From positions 96,944 to 160,943 of the forward strand of contig DAOTVQ010000019.1 of the NCBI GenBank assembly GCA_034436355.1: a DNA stretch of 64,000 nucleotides. Reading direction: 5' to 3'. The notes beneath the pieces are model-generated. The model saw only the letters and a list, made by a program, of their open reading frames with translations, did not search any database and was not told where the DNA came from. This stretch comes from CP2-2F sp034436355 (GTDB taxonomy: Bacteria > Chloroflexota > Anaerolineae > Aggregatilineales > UBA2796). Numbering within the stretch: position 1 is the first letter of the stretch; every line of letters starts with the position of its first letter. The position numbers were made by a program, and so were the translations under genes. Below are positions 51,784-59,886 of this stretch, in pieces.

Positions 51784-53139
51784 GTGGAGAAAATCACCCC
51801 GCGTTTACCGAGTGGTATGCGCGATTTTCTGCCCGAAGATGTGCTGCGCCGCCAATATGTGATTGAGACTGTTGCCCGCGTCTTTGAGGCATTTGGCTAC
51901 GAACCCCTGCAAACACCCGTCTTAGAGCTTGAAGAAACCCTGCTTGGCAAATATGGCGCGGATGCTGAAAAGCTGATCTTCCACGCGCAGCACCCCGGCG
52001 GCAAAGAAAAACTCGCCCTGCGCTACGACCTAACAGTACCCTTAGCGCGTGCCTTCGCCCTGCAAGAGAGCAAACTCAGCCTGCCCTTTCGCCGTTACCA
52101 AATTGCGCCCGTCTGGCGTGCCGAGCGCCCACAACGCGGCAGATACCGCGAGTTCTACCAATGCGACGTAGATTGCGTCGGCGTGGAAGGCATGGAGGCT
52201 GATGCAGAGGTCATCAGCGTGGCGGTGATGGCGCTTCAGCGGCTTGGCTTCAGCGATTTCGCCATGAAGATCAACAACCGCAAGCTGCTGACGGGCATTG
52301 GCATTTACGCCGGTCTGGAAGGCGAAGCGCTGGCAAATCTCTACCGATCCATTGATAAGTTGGACAAGATCGGTGTGGACGGCGTGCGTGAGGAACTGCT
52401 CAAGGTCGGCATTGCTGCCGAGACGGTGGCACGCATCATGGCGCTGATCGGTGGCGGTGCCGCTGCTGAACGCGGTTATGAGGTTGCAGCAGCGCTGATC
52501 GGTCGCCTGCGGGAGACGCTGGCAGCGGTGCCGCTTGCCCTTGAAGGCTTGGCAGAACTCGAAAAAGTCTTTGCCTACCTTGCTGCCTCTGAGGTGCCAA
52601 GTGCAATGGTCGAGCTTGATCCTTCGATGGTGCGCGGGCTTGGCTATTATACGGGTCCGATCTTTGAAGCGGTCTCGCTCAGCGCTGATCCAGAGGAGCG
52701 CGTTGGCAGCCTGATTGGTGGTGGCAGATATGATGAGTTGATTGGCTTGTTTCGCAAAACGCCGCTGCCAACGGTCGGGATCAGCCTTGGCATTGAGCGC
52801 CTGATTGTGCTGATGGAGAAGCGCGGCATGTATCCGCCGCATTTGCGGCGCACTGTGGTGCAAGTTTTGGTGACAGTCTTTGACGAAACGCTGCGTCCAT
52901 CTGCGCTGCGTTTGGCAAGCCAACTGCGTGCGGGGGGGCTTTCGGTGGAGGTCTTTGCCGGCAGCGCCAAACTGGGCAAGCAGTTTGCCTATGCTGATAA
53001 GCGCGGCATTCCGCTGGTGGCAGTGCTGGGCGAAGATGAACTGCAAGCAGGCACCGTTAAGTTGAAGCGCCTCAGCGACCAACACGAACAGGTCATCTCA
53101 CAAGCTGAAGTTAGTCAACTTGCACAAAACCTGCTGTGA
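51784..53139 (+). CDS. hisS: Histidyl-tRNA synthetase
   Basis: The 451-residue class II synthetase has AAGGA nine bases before its GTG. Motif 1 region LPSGMRDFLPED is at the start, motif 2 is APVWRAERPQRGRYREFYQCDVD near residue 110, the HisA motif is MVRGLGYYTGPIFE near 280, and motif 3 is GISLGIERL near 335. It ends with an anticodon-binding domain (QVLVTVFDE, LVAVLGEDE). HisA motif 1 usually reads RGLDYYTG; here Gly replaces the Asp. Function should be unchanged, though the change is worth noting. It charges tRNA-His in the cytoplasm. Confidence 0.95.
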   Translation: MEKITPRLPSGMRDFLPEDVLRRQYVIETVARVFEAFGYEPLQTPVLELEETLLGKYGADAEKLIFHAQHPGGKEKLALRYDLTVPLARAFALQESKLSLPFRRYQIAPVWRAERPQRGRYREFYQCDVDCVGVEGMEADAEVISVAVMALQRLGFSDFAMKINNRKLLTGIGIYAGLEGEALANLYRSIDKLDKIGVDGVREELLKVGIAAETVARIMALIGGGAAAERGYEVAAALIGRLRETLAAVPLALEGLAELEKVFAYLAASEVPSAMVELDPSMVRGLGYYTGPIFEAVSLSADPEERVGSLIGGGRYDELIGLFRKTPLPTVGISLGIERLIVLMEKRGMYPPHLRRTVVQVLVTVFDETLRPSALRLASQLRAGGLSVEVFAGSAKLGKQFAYADKRGIPLVAVLGEDELQAGTVKLKRLSDQHEQVISQAEVSQLAQNLL

Positions 53140-53433
53140 TTTATGAGAAATTCATGAGAATAGATCACTTTTAGGTAAAGTAGTGCGTTTAGTATTTCCC
53201 CTTGTAAACTGGCAGTGATCGAGCTGTTCAGGCTAGAAAAAAGTGTTCTCTTAAACGACGGTTTGGCGTTAATCAGTCTATTGCACATACATGCATAAGA
53301 TAAAGCACTTGCGTTTGTATGAAGAACCTTCTATAATAAAAAACAATTCAATTAAATATTACGTGAAGTGCTTTTCTTAAAATTGTTGCATTGCCAAGTG
53401 CATCCATTTGCTAACCTTTTCGGATAGAGAGCT
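53140..53433. other. A+T-rich intergenic region
   Basis: A gap of about 294 bases with no gene. Its A+T-richness contrasts with hisS and it holds the promoter listed next, giving a leader of about 90 bases. Confidence 0.5.
53309..53337 (+). promoter_or_regulatory. Promoter of the BTAD protein gene
   Basis: TTGCGT (53309-53314) and TATAAT (53332-53337) are 17 bases apart. Confidence 0.6.
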
Positions 53434-54711
53434 ATGAGTAACTATACTGTGTTCACACCTGAAGAAGTCTCGATTCAAACTCAAGACCGCAACTTGATAC
53501 TCCTTGCACCACGCTTTCGTGGTAGGAATACTTTGTTAGCATGGTTCTTGGCAGCCGGTAGCGAGGCTTACTACTTCGCGCTCAACGAGCGCGCCACCCT
53601 ACACACTTTTCTGAGCGAGATGGCAGAGGCACTCCGCGACTTTGACCCCAAGTTTGGTGTGCAAACCGAACAGGCTGCCTCTAAAAAGGTAAGTGCTGCC
53701 GATTGCGCTGAAGCACTTGCGGCTGACCTTAAAAAAGCAAAGCCCAGACCGAGTTACCTTGTAATTGACAACGCCGACTTGCTGCTGAACAACCCTGAGG
53801 CGGATCGCACTGCGCTTGATACTTTCTTCAGCCGCCTTGCTGAATCGCTCCCTAACGATATTAAACTCGTCCTCAACAGCAGATTGCTTGACTATAAGAT
53901 GTGGTTTAATAAAGTGCGGGAAGGCGTGGCAACGGTTCTCGGCGATAGCGAAACACTCGATAGCGGCATTTTCAACCCGAACCGCACCGAGCCTGCTCAC
54001 TTAGAGGTCTACGGCTTGGCAGCAGGCTATGTTTTCGTGGACGGAATGCCGATCACTACATGGGATGGACCTCTACCTAGAAATCTGTTTTACTTCTTCG
54101 TCGATCATCCTATGGTCACCCGCGATGAAATCTTTGATACCTTCTGGCCGGATTTGCCCACCAAAGAAGCAACGAACGTCTTTCATGTGACCAAACGAAA
54201 GATCAGCGAACGGCTTGGCTATGAGTTAACGCAATATTCTGCTGGCTTCTATCGCCCCTCAGGGCAAATGGCAGTCCACTATGACGTCGCCCGCTTTGAG
54301 AGCATCATCGAAGAAAGCCGCTTGAACCCACCAGATGATCCGCAAGTGTGGTATAACGCTATTAAGCTCTACCGCACGCCGTTCCTCTACAAGAACGACA
54401 TGGAATGGATGGTTCGGCGCAGAGAGCAGCTTCGCCTTGCCCATGCAGAGGCACTGATTGGAATCGCCCGTGTGTATCGCACCCAAGAGGATACAGAGCG
54501 CGCAATCCACTTCTATCTGCGCGCCATGCGTGAAGTGCCGCAGCGTGAGGATATTCACCGTGAGCTAATGTCGCTTTACAGCCTGCGCGGCGAGACGACA
54601 AAAGCCATCGCTCAGTATGAGAAGTTGGTAGAAATCTTGAAGCGTACGCTCGGCATTCCGCCCTCCAAAGCAACTCAAACGATGTATAACAAAATACGGT
54701 CGGGCAAGTGA
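53434..54711 (+). CDS. BTAD-domain regulator with a degenerate N-terminal ATPase-like domain
   Basis: The protein is 425 residues. The first 170 residues look like a STAND/AAA-type NTPase that has lost its P loop: where Walker A is expected the chain reads LAPRFRGRNTLLAWFL, while a Walker B-like strand SYLVIDNADLLL is kept. The middle (VTRDEIFDTFWPDLPTKEATNVFHVTKRKISERLG) is a winged helix of the SARP type. The C-terminal half is a bacterial transcriptional activator domain made of TPR-like helices (HAEALIGIARVYRTQEDTERAIHFYLRA). It probably binds DNA and a protein or small ligand without hydrolysing ATP. The target is unknown. Confidence 0.82.
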   Translation: MSNYTVFTPEEVSIQTQDRNLILLAPRFRGRNTLLAWFLAAGSEAYYFALNERATLHTFLSEMAEALRDFDPKFGVQTEQAASKKVSAADCAEALAADLKKAKPRPSYLVIDNADLLLNNPEADRTALDTFFSRLAESLPNDIKLVLNSRLLDYKMWFNKVREGVATVLGDSETLDSGIFNPNRTEPAHLEVYGLAAGYVFVDGMPITTWDGPLPRNLFYFFVDHPMVTRDEIFDTFWPDLPTKEATNVFHVTKRKISERLGYELTQYSAGFYRPSGQMAVHYDVARFESIIEESRLNPPDDPQVWYNAIKLYRTPFLYKNDMEWMVRRREQLRLAHAEALIGIARVYRTQEDTERAIHFYLRAMREVPQREDIHRELMSLYSLRGETTKAIAQYEKLVEILKRTLGIPPSKATQTMYNKIRSGK

Positions 54712-54740
54712 TCGAATTCGACTATATTTTGCCTTGAATC

Positions 54741-54779
54741 AGGGCGCGACAGCATTCGCAGAACACACTGCCGCGCCCT
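54741..54779. terminator. Hairpin between convergent genes
   Basis: AGGGCGCG pairs with CGCGCCCT, with an inner CAG/CTG extension, followed by TTGTT. Confidence 0.6.
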
Positions 54780-54794
54780 TGTTGACTTGGGTAC

Positions 54795-56000
54795 TCAGCC
54801 CTCAGCGAGCAGATCGCGCAGGCGGCGAATCGCCTCACCCAGTTCCACATCCCGCCCGTTGGTATCTGGAATCATTGGTATATCAGGTTCAATGCCGGCA
54901 CCTTCCAAAGGTTGGCGGCTGGGCGGCAAAAATTCGGCAGTGGTGATGTGAATGGATGATTTATCCATGAGCTGGAAGATGAGCTGCACCGTGCCTTTGC
55001 CAAAACTGCGTTGACCAATGACCGACGCACGCCCGTGATCCTTAAGCGCACCTGCCACTAGCTCAGCAGCGCTTGCCGTGCCACCATTGATCAGCACAAC
55101 CATAGGCAGTTCGGTGAAGGTGCTGCCATCGCGCACGCGGTATTCTTTTTCGCCCTGTTTGCTCTGCTCGTACAGCACCACGAGATCAGGCGGTAAGAAC
55201 TGGCTGGCAACCGTGATTGATTCTTGCAGCAAGCCGCCCGGATTATTTCGCATATCCAGCACCAAAGCACGGATGCTGGCAGCGCCCAGCTCTTCAAATG
55301 CCTTGCTCAGTTCGGTTGGCGTGCGGCTGGTGAAGCGCAACACCTGAATGTAGCCAAAGGCAGGCTCTTCCTCTAGGGTGCGCCAGACGACCGATGGCAC
55401 TTCGATTGTCTCAAAAGGAATGGTGTAGATGCGCGTGTTTTCCGCCTCAGAGTCGGCGCGCACTTCAATCTTAACGCCGTTGCCTTCTTTCACCTCGCCG
55501 CGCAAAAGCTGATCCACTGCATCTTGGCGCGTTTCGGGTGGCACGGCTTGATCGTTCACCTTCAGCAGAATGTCGCCATCGCGCACGCCTGCCCGCGCCG
55601 CCGGTCCGTCTCGGAAGGGATACAAACGGAAGCGTCCCGCCTCGTCACGGCTAACTTGCACGCCAATGCCGCCATACTGTCCCGCTAAAACGTTCGACTC
55701 GCTGGCAGCCACTGGCGGATCGATGAAGTAGGTCAGGCGGTCGTTCAGCGTGCCAAGCATCCCACGAATGGCGCCATATTCAAGCTGCGTTTGGTTAGGC
55801 AGTTCGCGCAGATAGTGGTCAGTCAGCAGCCCTTGTGCCTGTTCCAACAGCGGATAGGTGCGGGCAGCCTGTGCTTGGGAAGGCATGGCACCACGAAACA
55901 AGAAGCCTGCTATAAAAACCGCGCCCAACAGCGCGCCAAAAGCGAAACCGCGCAGCACCGTCATGAGCATGGCGCGCCGTTTGTGTGTGGGAGCGTGCAT
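54795..56000 (-). CDS. C-terminal processing peptidase, S41A family (CtpA-like)
   Basis: The protein is 401 residues. A short positive tail and a signal anchor (GFAFGALLGAVFIAGFLF) lead to an S41 N-terminal helix region. A PDZ domain follows (GIGVQVSRDE, DGPAARAGVRDGDILLKVNDQAV), then the protease core. The catalytic Ser is in NGGTASAAELVAGAL and the Lys in GQRSFGKGTVQ. It cuts tails of envelope or periplasmic proteins. GGAG lies ten bases before the ATG. It is a single gene, convergent with the BTAD gene. Confidence 0.94.
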   Translation of the reverse strand: MHAPTHKRRAMLMTVLRGFAFGALLGAVFIAGFLFRGAMPSQAQAARTYPLLEQAQGLLTDHYLRELPNQTQLEYGAIRGMLGTLNDRLTYFIDPPVAASESNVLAGQYGGIGVQVSRDEAGRFRLYPFRDGPAARAGVRDGDILLKVNDQAVPPETRQDAVDQLLRGEVKEGNGVKIEVRADSEAENTRIYTIPFETIEVPSVVWRTLEEEPAFGYIQVLRFTSRTPTELSKAFEELGAASIRALVLDMRNNPGGLLQESITVASQFLPPDLVVLYEQSKQGEKEYRVRDGSTFTELPMVVLINGGTASAAELVAGALKDHGRASVIGQRSFGKGTVQLIFQLMDKSSIHITTAEFLPPSRQPLEGAGIEPDIPMIPDTNGRDVELGEAIRRLRDLLAEG

Positions 56001-56233
56001 AATTCATCTTCTCCGTTAAAGGTTATCACCAGTTGATAGAGCGATTGTAGCACAGCCCCGCCTACGGGCGGTAAGGCACGGCAGAGGTTCTTACAGCACG
56101 CATCGGTGTTGTGAAATTTTTCCTAAAAATTTGTATCAGCCTTGATTTGAACTAGGTATTTGGTATTAGAATTATGTGTAGGCATATTAACGCATTGTAC
56201 AACGCATGATCAAGCAAGGCAAGGAGTTTCACC

Positions 56234-56638
56234 GTGGCACCTATCACCATTGTTGACACTGAGTTCATCACTATTCAATACCTTCCTGATAAGAAAATCA
56301 TCTACCACACTGTTCACAAGCCGATCAGCGGTCAGCCGCTGCGCGAGGCACTCATAGCAGGTACGGAAGCACTGCAGCAGTATGGTGCAACGAAGTGGCT
56401 GTCTGATGATCGCAAGAACGGACCGCTGCCACTTGAAGACGCTGAGTGGGGCTTTAATGTGTGGAATCGGCAAGCCGTGTCGGTAGGTTGGGAGTATTGG
56501 GCGTTGGTTGTGCCAGAGGCAATTGAGGCAGCAGGCAGCATGACGCCAGTCATTGATAATCTCTATCAGCTTGGCTTGCGGATGCGGGTGTTCACCAAGC
56601 TGGAAGATGCTTTTGAATGGTTAGAGAGCCTTGAATAA
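56234..56638 (+). CDS. STAS/SpoIIAA-like small protein, copy 1 of a tandem pair
   Basis: The protein is 134 residues from GTG 56234 (AAGGAG seven bases upstream). It is alpha/beta and belongs to a widespread uncharacterised family with the sequence feel KWLSDDRKNG...DAEWG...WEYWALVVP and a closing DAFEWLES. That resembles SpoIIAA-like STAS folds used as signalling modules. The next gene encodes a close relative; parts of the two DNA sequences are nearly identical, as in the stretch for TIQYLPDKKIIYHT, so the duplication is fairly recent. Confidence 0.75.
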   Translation: MAPITIVDTEFITIQYLPDKKIIYHTVHKPISGQPLREALIAGTEALQQYGATKWLSDDRKNGPLPLEDAEWGFNVWNRQAVSVGWEYWALVVPEAIEAAGSMTPVIDNLYQLGLRMRVFTKLEDAFEWLESLE

Positions 56639-56713
56639 TGGTGCGCTCACTTAACTAAATCTCTCAACGTGTGCCAGGAATTCAAAGATGGATGATCAAT
56701 TGGGAATTCTGCT

Positions 56714-57115
56714 GTGAGATCTATTACCATTATTGACAATGAATCCATCACCATTCAATACCTTCCTGATAAAAAAATCATCTACCACACTATCCACAAG
56801 CCGATCAGTGGTCAGCCGCTGCGCGAGGCACTCATGGCAGGCACAGAAGCACTACGACAATATGGCGCCACCAAATGGCTGTCTGATGATCGCAAGAACG
56901 GACCGCTGCCACCCGAAGATGCTGAGTGGGGTGTTGCGTGGAACCGCCAAACGGTGGCGGTGGGTTGGAAGTATTGGGCAATCGTTGTGCCAAAGACAAT
57001 AGAGGCGGCAGGCAGCATGTCGCCAGCCATCAGTAGCCTTTACGATCTTGGCTTGCAGATGCGTGTCTTTTCTCAGTTGGAAGATGCCTTTGCATGGCTG
57101 GAGAGCGTTGAGTAG
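56714..57115 (+). CDS. STAS/SpoIIAA-like small protein, copy 2 of a tandem pair
   Basis: The protein is 133 residues from GTG 56714, whose ribosome site (GGGAA) is weaker than that of copy 1. It has the same fold and motifs, one residue shorter after DAEWG (VAWNRQ for FNVWNRQ). Identity to copy 1 is roughly four-fifths by eye. The 75-base gap suggests one transcript. A hairpin terminator follows. Confidence 0.73.
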   Translation: MRSITIIDNESITIQYLPDKKIIYHTIHKPISGQPLREALMAGTEALRQYGATKWLSDDRKNGPLPPEDAEWGVAWNRQTVAVGWKYWAIVVPKTIEAAGSMSPAISSLYDLGLQMRVFSQLEDAFAWLESVE

Positions 57116-57153
57116 CTAAGCACACTTTTGCCGCGCTTGTATGGGAAAAAGAC

Positions 57154-57174
57154 GGGTCGGACGCAAGCCGACCC
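57154..57174. terminator. Bidirectional hairpin terminator
   Basis: GGGTCGG pairs with CCGACCC around ACGCAAG. It lies between the convergent STAS-like and ParB-like genes. Confidence 0.65.
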
Positions 57175-57182
57175 TCTGACTG

Positions 57183-58058
57183 TTAGCGGCGTGACTCGGG
57201 CAGTTTGCTCAGAAAATCGGTAACAGTTGCCTCAGGCGTCATATATTCGCCACCGTGATGCAGGCGCATTGCCTCTTGATGTTTGATCAACCACGCATAC
57301 AAGTCAGCCTCAGTGCGCCCCGGAAAGTGATCGAGCATCTCATATTTGCGGATGAGGTTCACCAGCGGCATATAGACGTTATCGTGCCAACTGCATACTG
57401 CTTCTTCCCACGTTACATCACGCTGCTGATCCATGCCCATAAAGTAGCGATGAACTGAGATATGCTCCAGCAGTTGGCGGTAGCGATCAGGCTCAGTCAA
57501 GATGATCTGTGTTTCAGGGCGCAATTGATCTAGGCGTGTGCGGCGCAAAAAGTCGGCGTAGCCCTCTTTTTGAATCAGGTCTTTTTCGGTGGTGTTCTCG
57601 TCAATCGGCACAGGTGTTCGCAGCTCTGTGACGTATGCCTCAATGGTTTTTGCACCAAGCTGGCGCGCTACCGAAACGCGGTGGTTGCCGTCAATGACAA
57701 AATAGACCTCACCGACTTTGTATGCCTCGATAGGTGGAAAGCCTTCCGGTCCGCGGGCAAGGGCATCCAGGCGCTGCCAACGCGAACGCACAGCGTTGGT
57801 GCGTGGCAAGAAGGTGCGCGTAAAGTCGCGGTAGCGCCCGACGCTGCCCACGATTTTTTCAAGGGGTATCTCGCGCAGACCAAGATAGCGCTCATCGGTG
57901 AGGCGCAAGCGTTGTTTCACCTCCTCAAAGCGCAGCAAATCTATAGATTTGCCCGTCAGTAGCGCCCAAACCTCTTGCCAAAAGGCTTGCATCCGTGCAT
58001 TCGAGAAATGGCGTGAAGATTGAGCAACAGCCGCCGGATCATCAGGGTACATCATCAT
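57183..58058 (-). CDS. ParB/sulfiredoxin-like nuclease-fold protein
   Basis: The 291-residue protein has a ParB-like core, VGEVYFVIDGNHRVSVARQLGAKTIEAYVTEL near residues 115-145. The GNHR is the hallmark of the ParB/Srx fold that uses CTP or ATP. The C-terminal half (VCSWHDNVYMPLVNLIRKYEMLDHFPGRTEADLYAWL) resembles the DUF4032-type end seen with such cores. No helix-turn-helix of a chromosome-partition ParB is present. AAGGAGG lies about nine bases before the first of three ATGs. It follows a phosphoesterase gene by 14 bases in one operon. Confidence 0.8.
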   Translation of the reverse strand: MMMYPDDPAAVAQSSRHFSNARMQAFWQEVWALLTGKSIDLLRFEEVKQRLRLTDERYLGLREIPLEKIVGSVGRYRDFTRTFLPRTNAVRSRWQRLDALARGPEGFPPIEAYKVGEVYFVIDGNHRVSVARQLGAKTIEAYVTELRTPVPIDENTTEKDLIQKEGYADFLRRTRLDQLRPETQIILTEPDRYRQLLEHISVHRYFMGMDQQRDVTWEEAVCSWHDNVYMPLVNLIRKYEMLDHFPGRTEADLYAWLIKHQEAMRLHHGGEYMTPEATVTDFLSKLPESRR

Positions 58059-58072
58059 AAGGCGCGTCCTCC

Positions 58073-58681
58073 TTATTGAGCTGTTAACGTTAGAACCTTC
58101 GACGGATTGATGTTGATCACATCTGTTTCCATGAAGCGTGTCTGGGTTTTCTGCACACCGTGCGTATCCACATGCCCATGCAACAGGTAACGTGGGCGGT
58201 ATAAGCGCATCAGCAGGCGAAAAGCATTAAAGCCGATGTGTGCGCGGTCAGGCAGATCGTGAATGTGGCGCGGCGGCGAATGTGTTACCATCACGTCAAG
58301 GCGGCGCTTGTAGCGCAGTTGCGCTAATAGCACTGCGGGATAGAGTGCCAGCACCAGCCGATACATCTCACTTTGTGTGTATTGAATCGGCTCACGATTG
58401 TAGCGAATACACCCTTCCAAGCCCGCCCACAGCAAGCCACCAAATGCCGCCACACGCCCGTGCAGGTTTTCACCGCCCGGGCTTTCAGCTGTGTAATGCA
58501 CATCATGGTTGCCACGCACATACAGCAGCGGCACGCACAGTGCATCCGTGATGAACTCCAAGTAGTGGATTGGCATATCGCCGCAACTCACTACCGCTTG
58601 CACGTCGCTGTAGTTCCGCACCAAGTTCTCGCGGTTCTCCAGCGTTGCTAATACATTATCACTAATCGTTAAAATTTTCAT
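58073..58681 (-). CDS. Calcineurin-like metallophosphoesterase
   Basis: The protein is 202 residues from ATG 58681. Metal-site motifs run in order: KILTISDN (Asp, with Asn where His is usual in the DxH motif), VSCGDMP, YVRGNHDVHY, VMVTHSPPR and LLHGHVD. The DxN in place of DxH at the first motif may alter one metal ligand. The substrate could be a nucleotide, phosphoprotein or phospholipid. There is no clear ribosome site, so the message may be leaderless. It is first in a two-gene operon with the ParB-like gene. Confidence 0.85.
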   Translation of the reverse strand: MKILTISDNVLATLENRENLVRNYSDVQAVVSCGDMPIHYLEFITDALCVPLLYVRGNHDVHYTAESPGGENLHGRVAAFGGLLWAGLEGCIRYNREPIQYTQSEMYRLVLALYPAVLLAQLRYKRRLDVMVTHSPPRHIHDLPDRAHIGFNAFRLLMRLYRPRYLLHGHVDTHGVQKTQTRFMETDVININPSKVLTLTAQ

Positions 58682-58937
58682 GAACAAATCGTATGAATCT
58701 TACATCCAAATTGTGTGAAGATTTGCACAAAATGCTAAAAATAAATTTTGCGTTGTGCGTCAATGTTTTCGCAAGGTTTTACTCTAAGGCAGCCTTGCAC
58801 TGTACTGCTGTGTTTCCATGCAGGCTGATTGTATGCCTAGCCGCCTATTCTGGCAAACCCTGAGGAATATGTGGTGCGGTGTATCCTTTTGGGCGTGGTG
58901 AATTTTGTGGTGATAGTCTATCCTAACGTGAACCTGT

Positions 58938-58999
58938 GTAGGGACGCGCCAAGGCGCGTCCGTGTGCTGAAGAGGCGGACAGTCCATGGCTGCCCCTAC
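58938..58999 (-). repeat. 62-bp double palindrome R3, copy b
   Basis: Its reverse complement aligns along its length with 17550-17612, including CTTCAGCACACGGACGCGCC. The outer ends GTAGGG and CCCTAC pair. Confidence 0.75.
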
Positions 59000-59104
59000 G
59001 AAAGGTGGCTTTTATGGAGGGTCGGACTTGGCTGATCCGCACAGTTTTGGCAGCGTTACTCTTTTCACCACTCCCAATTTTTCATAAATGCTTGACATTA
59101 TACA

Positions 59105-59242
59105 CTACAAGTTATTTCAAAATTTGATTAGTGTTGCGGGTTTTTGCCTGTGGAGGGTGTGAACACCCTCCACAGGCGGTGGTTTCGAGAAGAGGGCTTC
59201 CCTCTCAAACTTACCCTTTATTTGTTTTTGAAATGCATTCTA
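59105..59242 (-). repeat. MITE-like element R2, full copy c (inverted)
   Basis: This 138-bp element has imperfect inverted ends (CTACAAGTTATTTCAAAA and TTTTGAAATGCATTCTATA). Inside it is a perfect palindrome of 15-base arms (59146-59160 and 59163-59177) around GA. The reverse complement matches 28765-28905. Confidence 0.72.
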
Positions 59243-59256
59243 TACTATCTTATAAT
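59228..59256 (+). promoter_or_regulatory. Promoter whose -35 lies in the R2 element
   Basis: TTGAAA (59228-59233) belongs to the right inverted end of R2 copy c, and TATAAT (59251-59256) lies just outside. Spacing is 17 bases. It points at the gene at 59325. Confidence 0.65.
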
Positions 59257-59324
59257 GTATTTATAGGTTATATTCAATGTAAAATGTATATGTAAATATG
59301 CCAAATTTATAGAAGGAACATGTA

Positions 59325-59603
59325 ATGGAAATCAATAATGCAGTCACTGGTTGGATCAGCCGAACGTTTTATGAGGGCAGCAATGGAACATGGATCAGCG
59401 ATTGGCGTACCGATCCGCGCAACCCCAATTTTGAAACTAAAATCATTCGTCGCTCAAACGGCACATTCTTACTCATGGGACGCCGTGCGGGCAGTGGAAG
59501 TGAACAGCCGCACATCAGCCAAGAGTTTGATGTAGACGGCAATACAGACAGTTCCCAAGATATACACAAAAAACTGAATAACTTTTTCACCGATCAAAGC
59601 TAA
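59325..59603 (+). CDS. Small hypothetical protein downstream of an R2 element
   Basis: The protein is 92 residues with AAGGA seven bases before the ATG. It is polar and beta-rich, with several Trp and Gly residues (GWISRTFYEG, GTWISDWR, RRSNGTFLLMGRR) and no Cys. It has no signal peptide or membrane helix. I do not recognise it. Codon use is less G+C-rich than in its neighbours, and a promoter is supplied across the repeat end, so it may be a recent arrival. Confidence 0.65.
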   Translation: MEINNAVTGWISRTFYEGSNGTWISDWRTDPRNPNFETKIIRRSNGTFLLMGRRAGSGSEQPHISQEFDVDGNTDSSQDIHKKLNNFFTDQS

Positions 59604-59627
59604 CGGTAGTTGTTCGCAGTTAACCTC

Positions 59628-59660
59628 ATCCCCTCAGCCAAAATCTTTGGTTGAGGGGAT
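59628..59660. repeat. Small hairpin repeat R5, copy b
   Basis: A 15-base arm (ATCCCCTCAGCCAAA) pairs with TTTGGTTGAGGGGAT (one G-T) around ATC. It is related to 14164-14189 and sits 25 bases after the stop of the small gene, so it may also terminate transcription. Confidence 0.6.
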
Positions 59661-59832
59661 GCTGGAATGATTTATACAGTTTTGACAGTACACATCTGCA
59701 ATCTTTACCAATCTACCAGTAAAGGTGCGATAAACCCCAAGCAAAAGCCATTTCAACGCGAGTCTGCGTGGGCACAAGAATCAGCACCCACCAAAGCGTA
59801 GGGCAAGCGCCCAATAAGCCCACGCCCAAATG

Positions 59833-59841
59833 TGGTACAAT
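59833..59841 (+). promoter_or_regulatory. Extended -10 promoter of the lipoprotein gene
   Basis: TGGTACAAT fits the TGnTACAAT form; the leader is about 38 bases. Confidence 0.6.
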
Positions 59842-59886
59842 GCCTCCCACTTATCACTCGTTGTTGTATGCTTGTGGAGAACCTTT

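Larger units (their letters stand above)
58682..59324. other. Long repeat-rich intergenic region
   Basis: This 640-base gap is the longest without a gene. It contains R3 copy b (58938-58999), R2 copy c (59105-59242), A+T-rich flanks, and the promoter of the next gene at 59228-59256. Nothing else is recognised. Confidence 0.5.
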
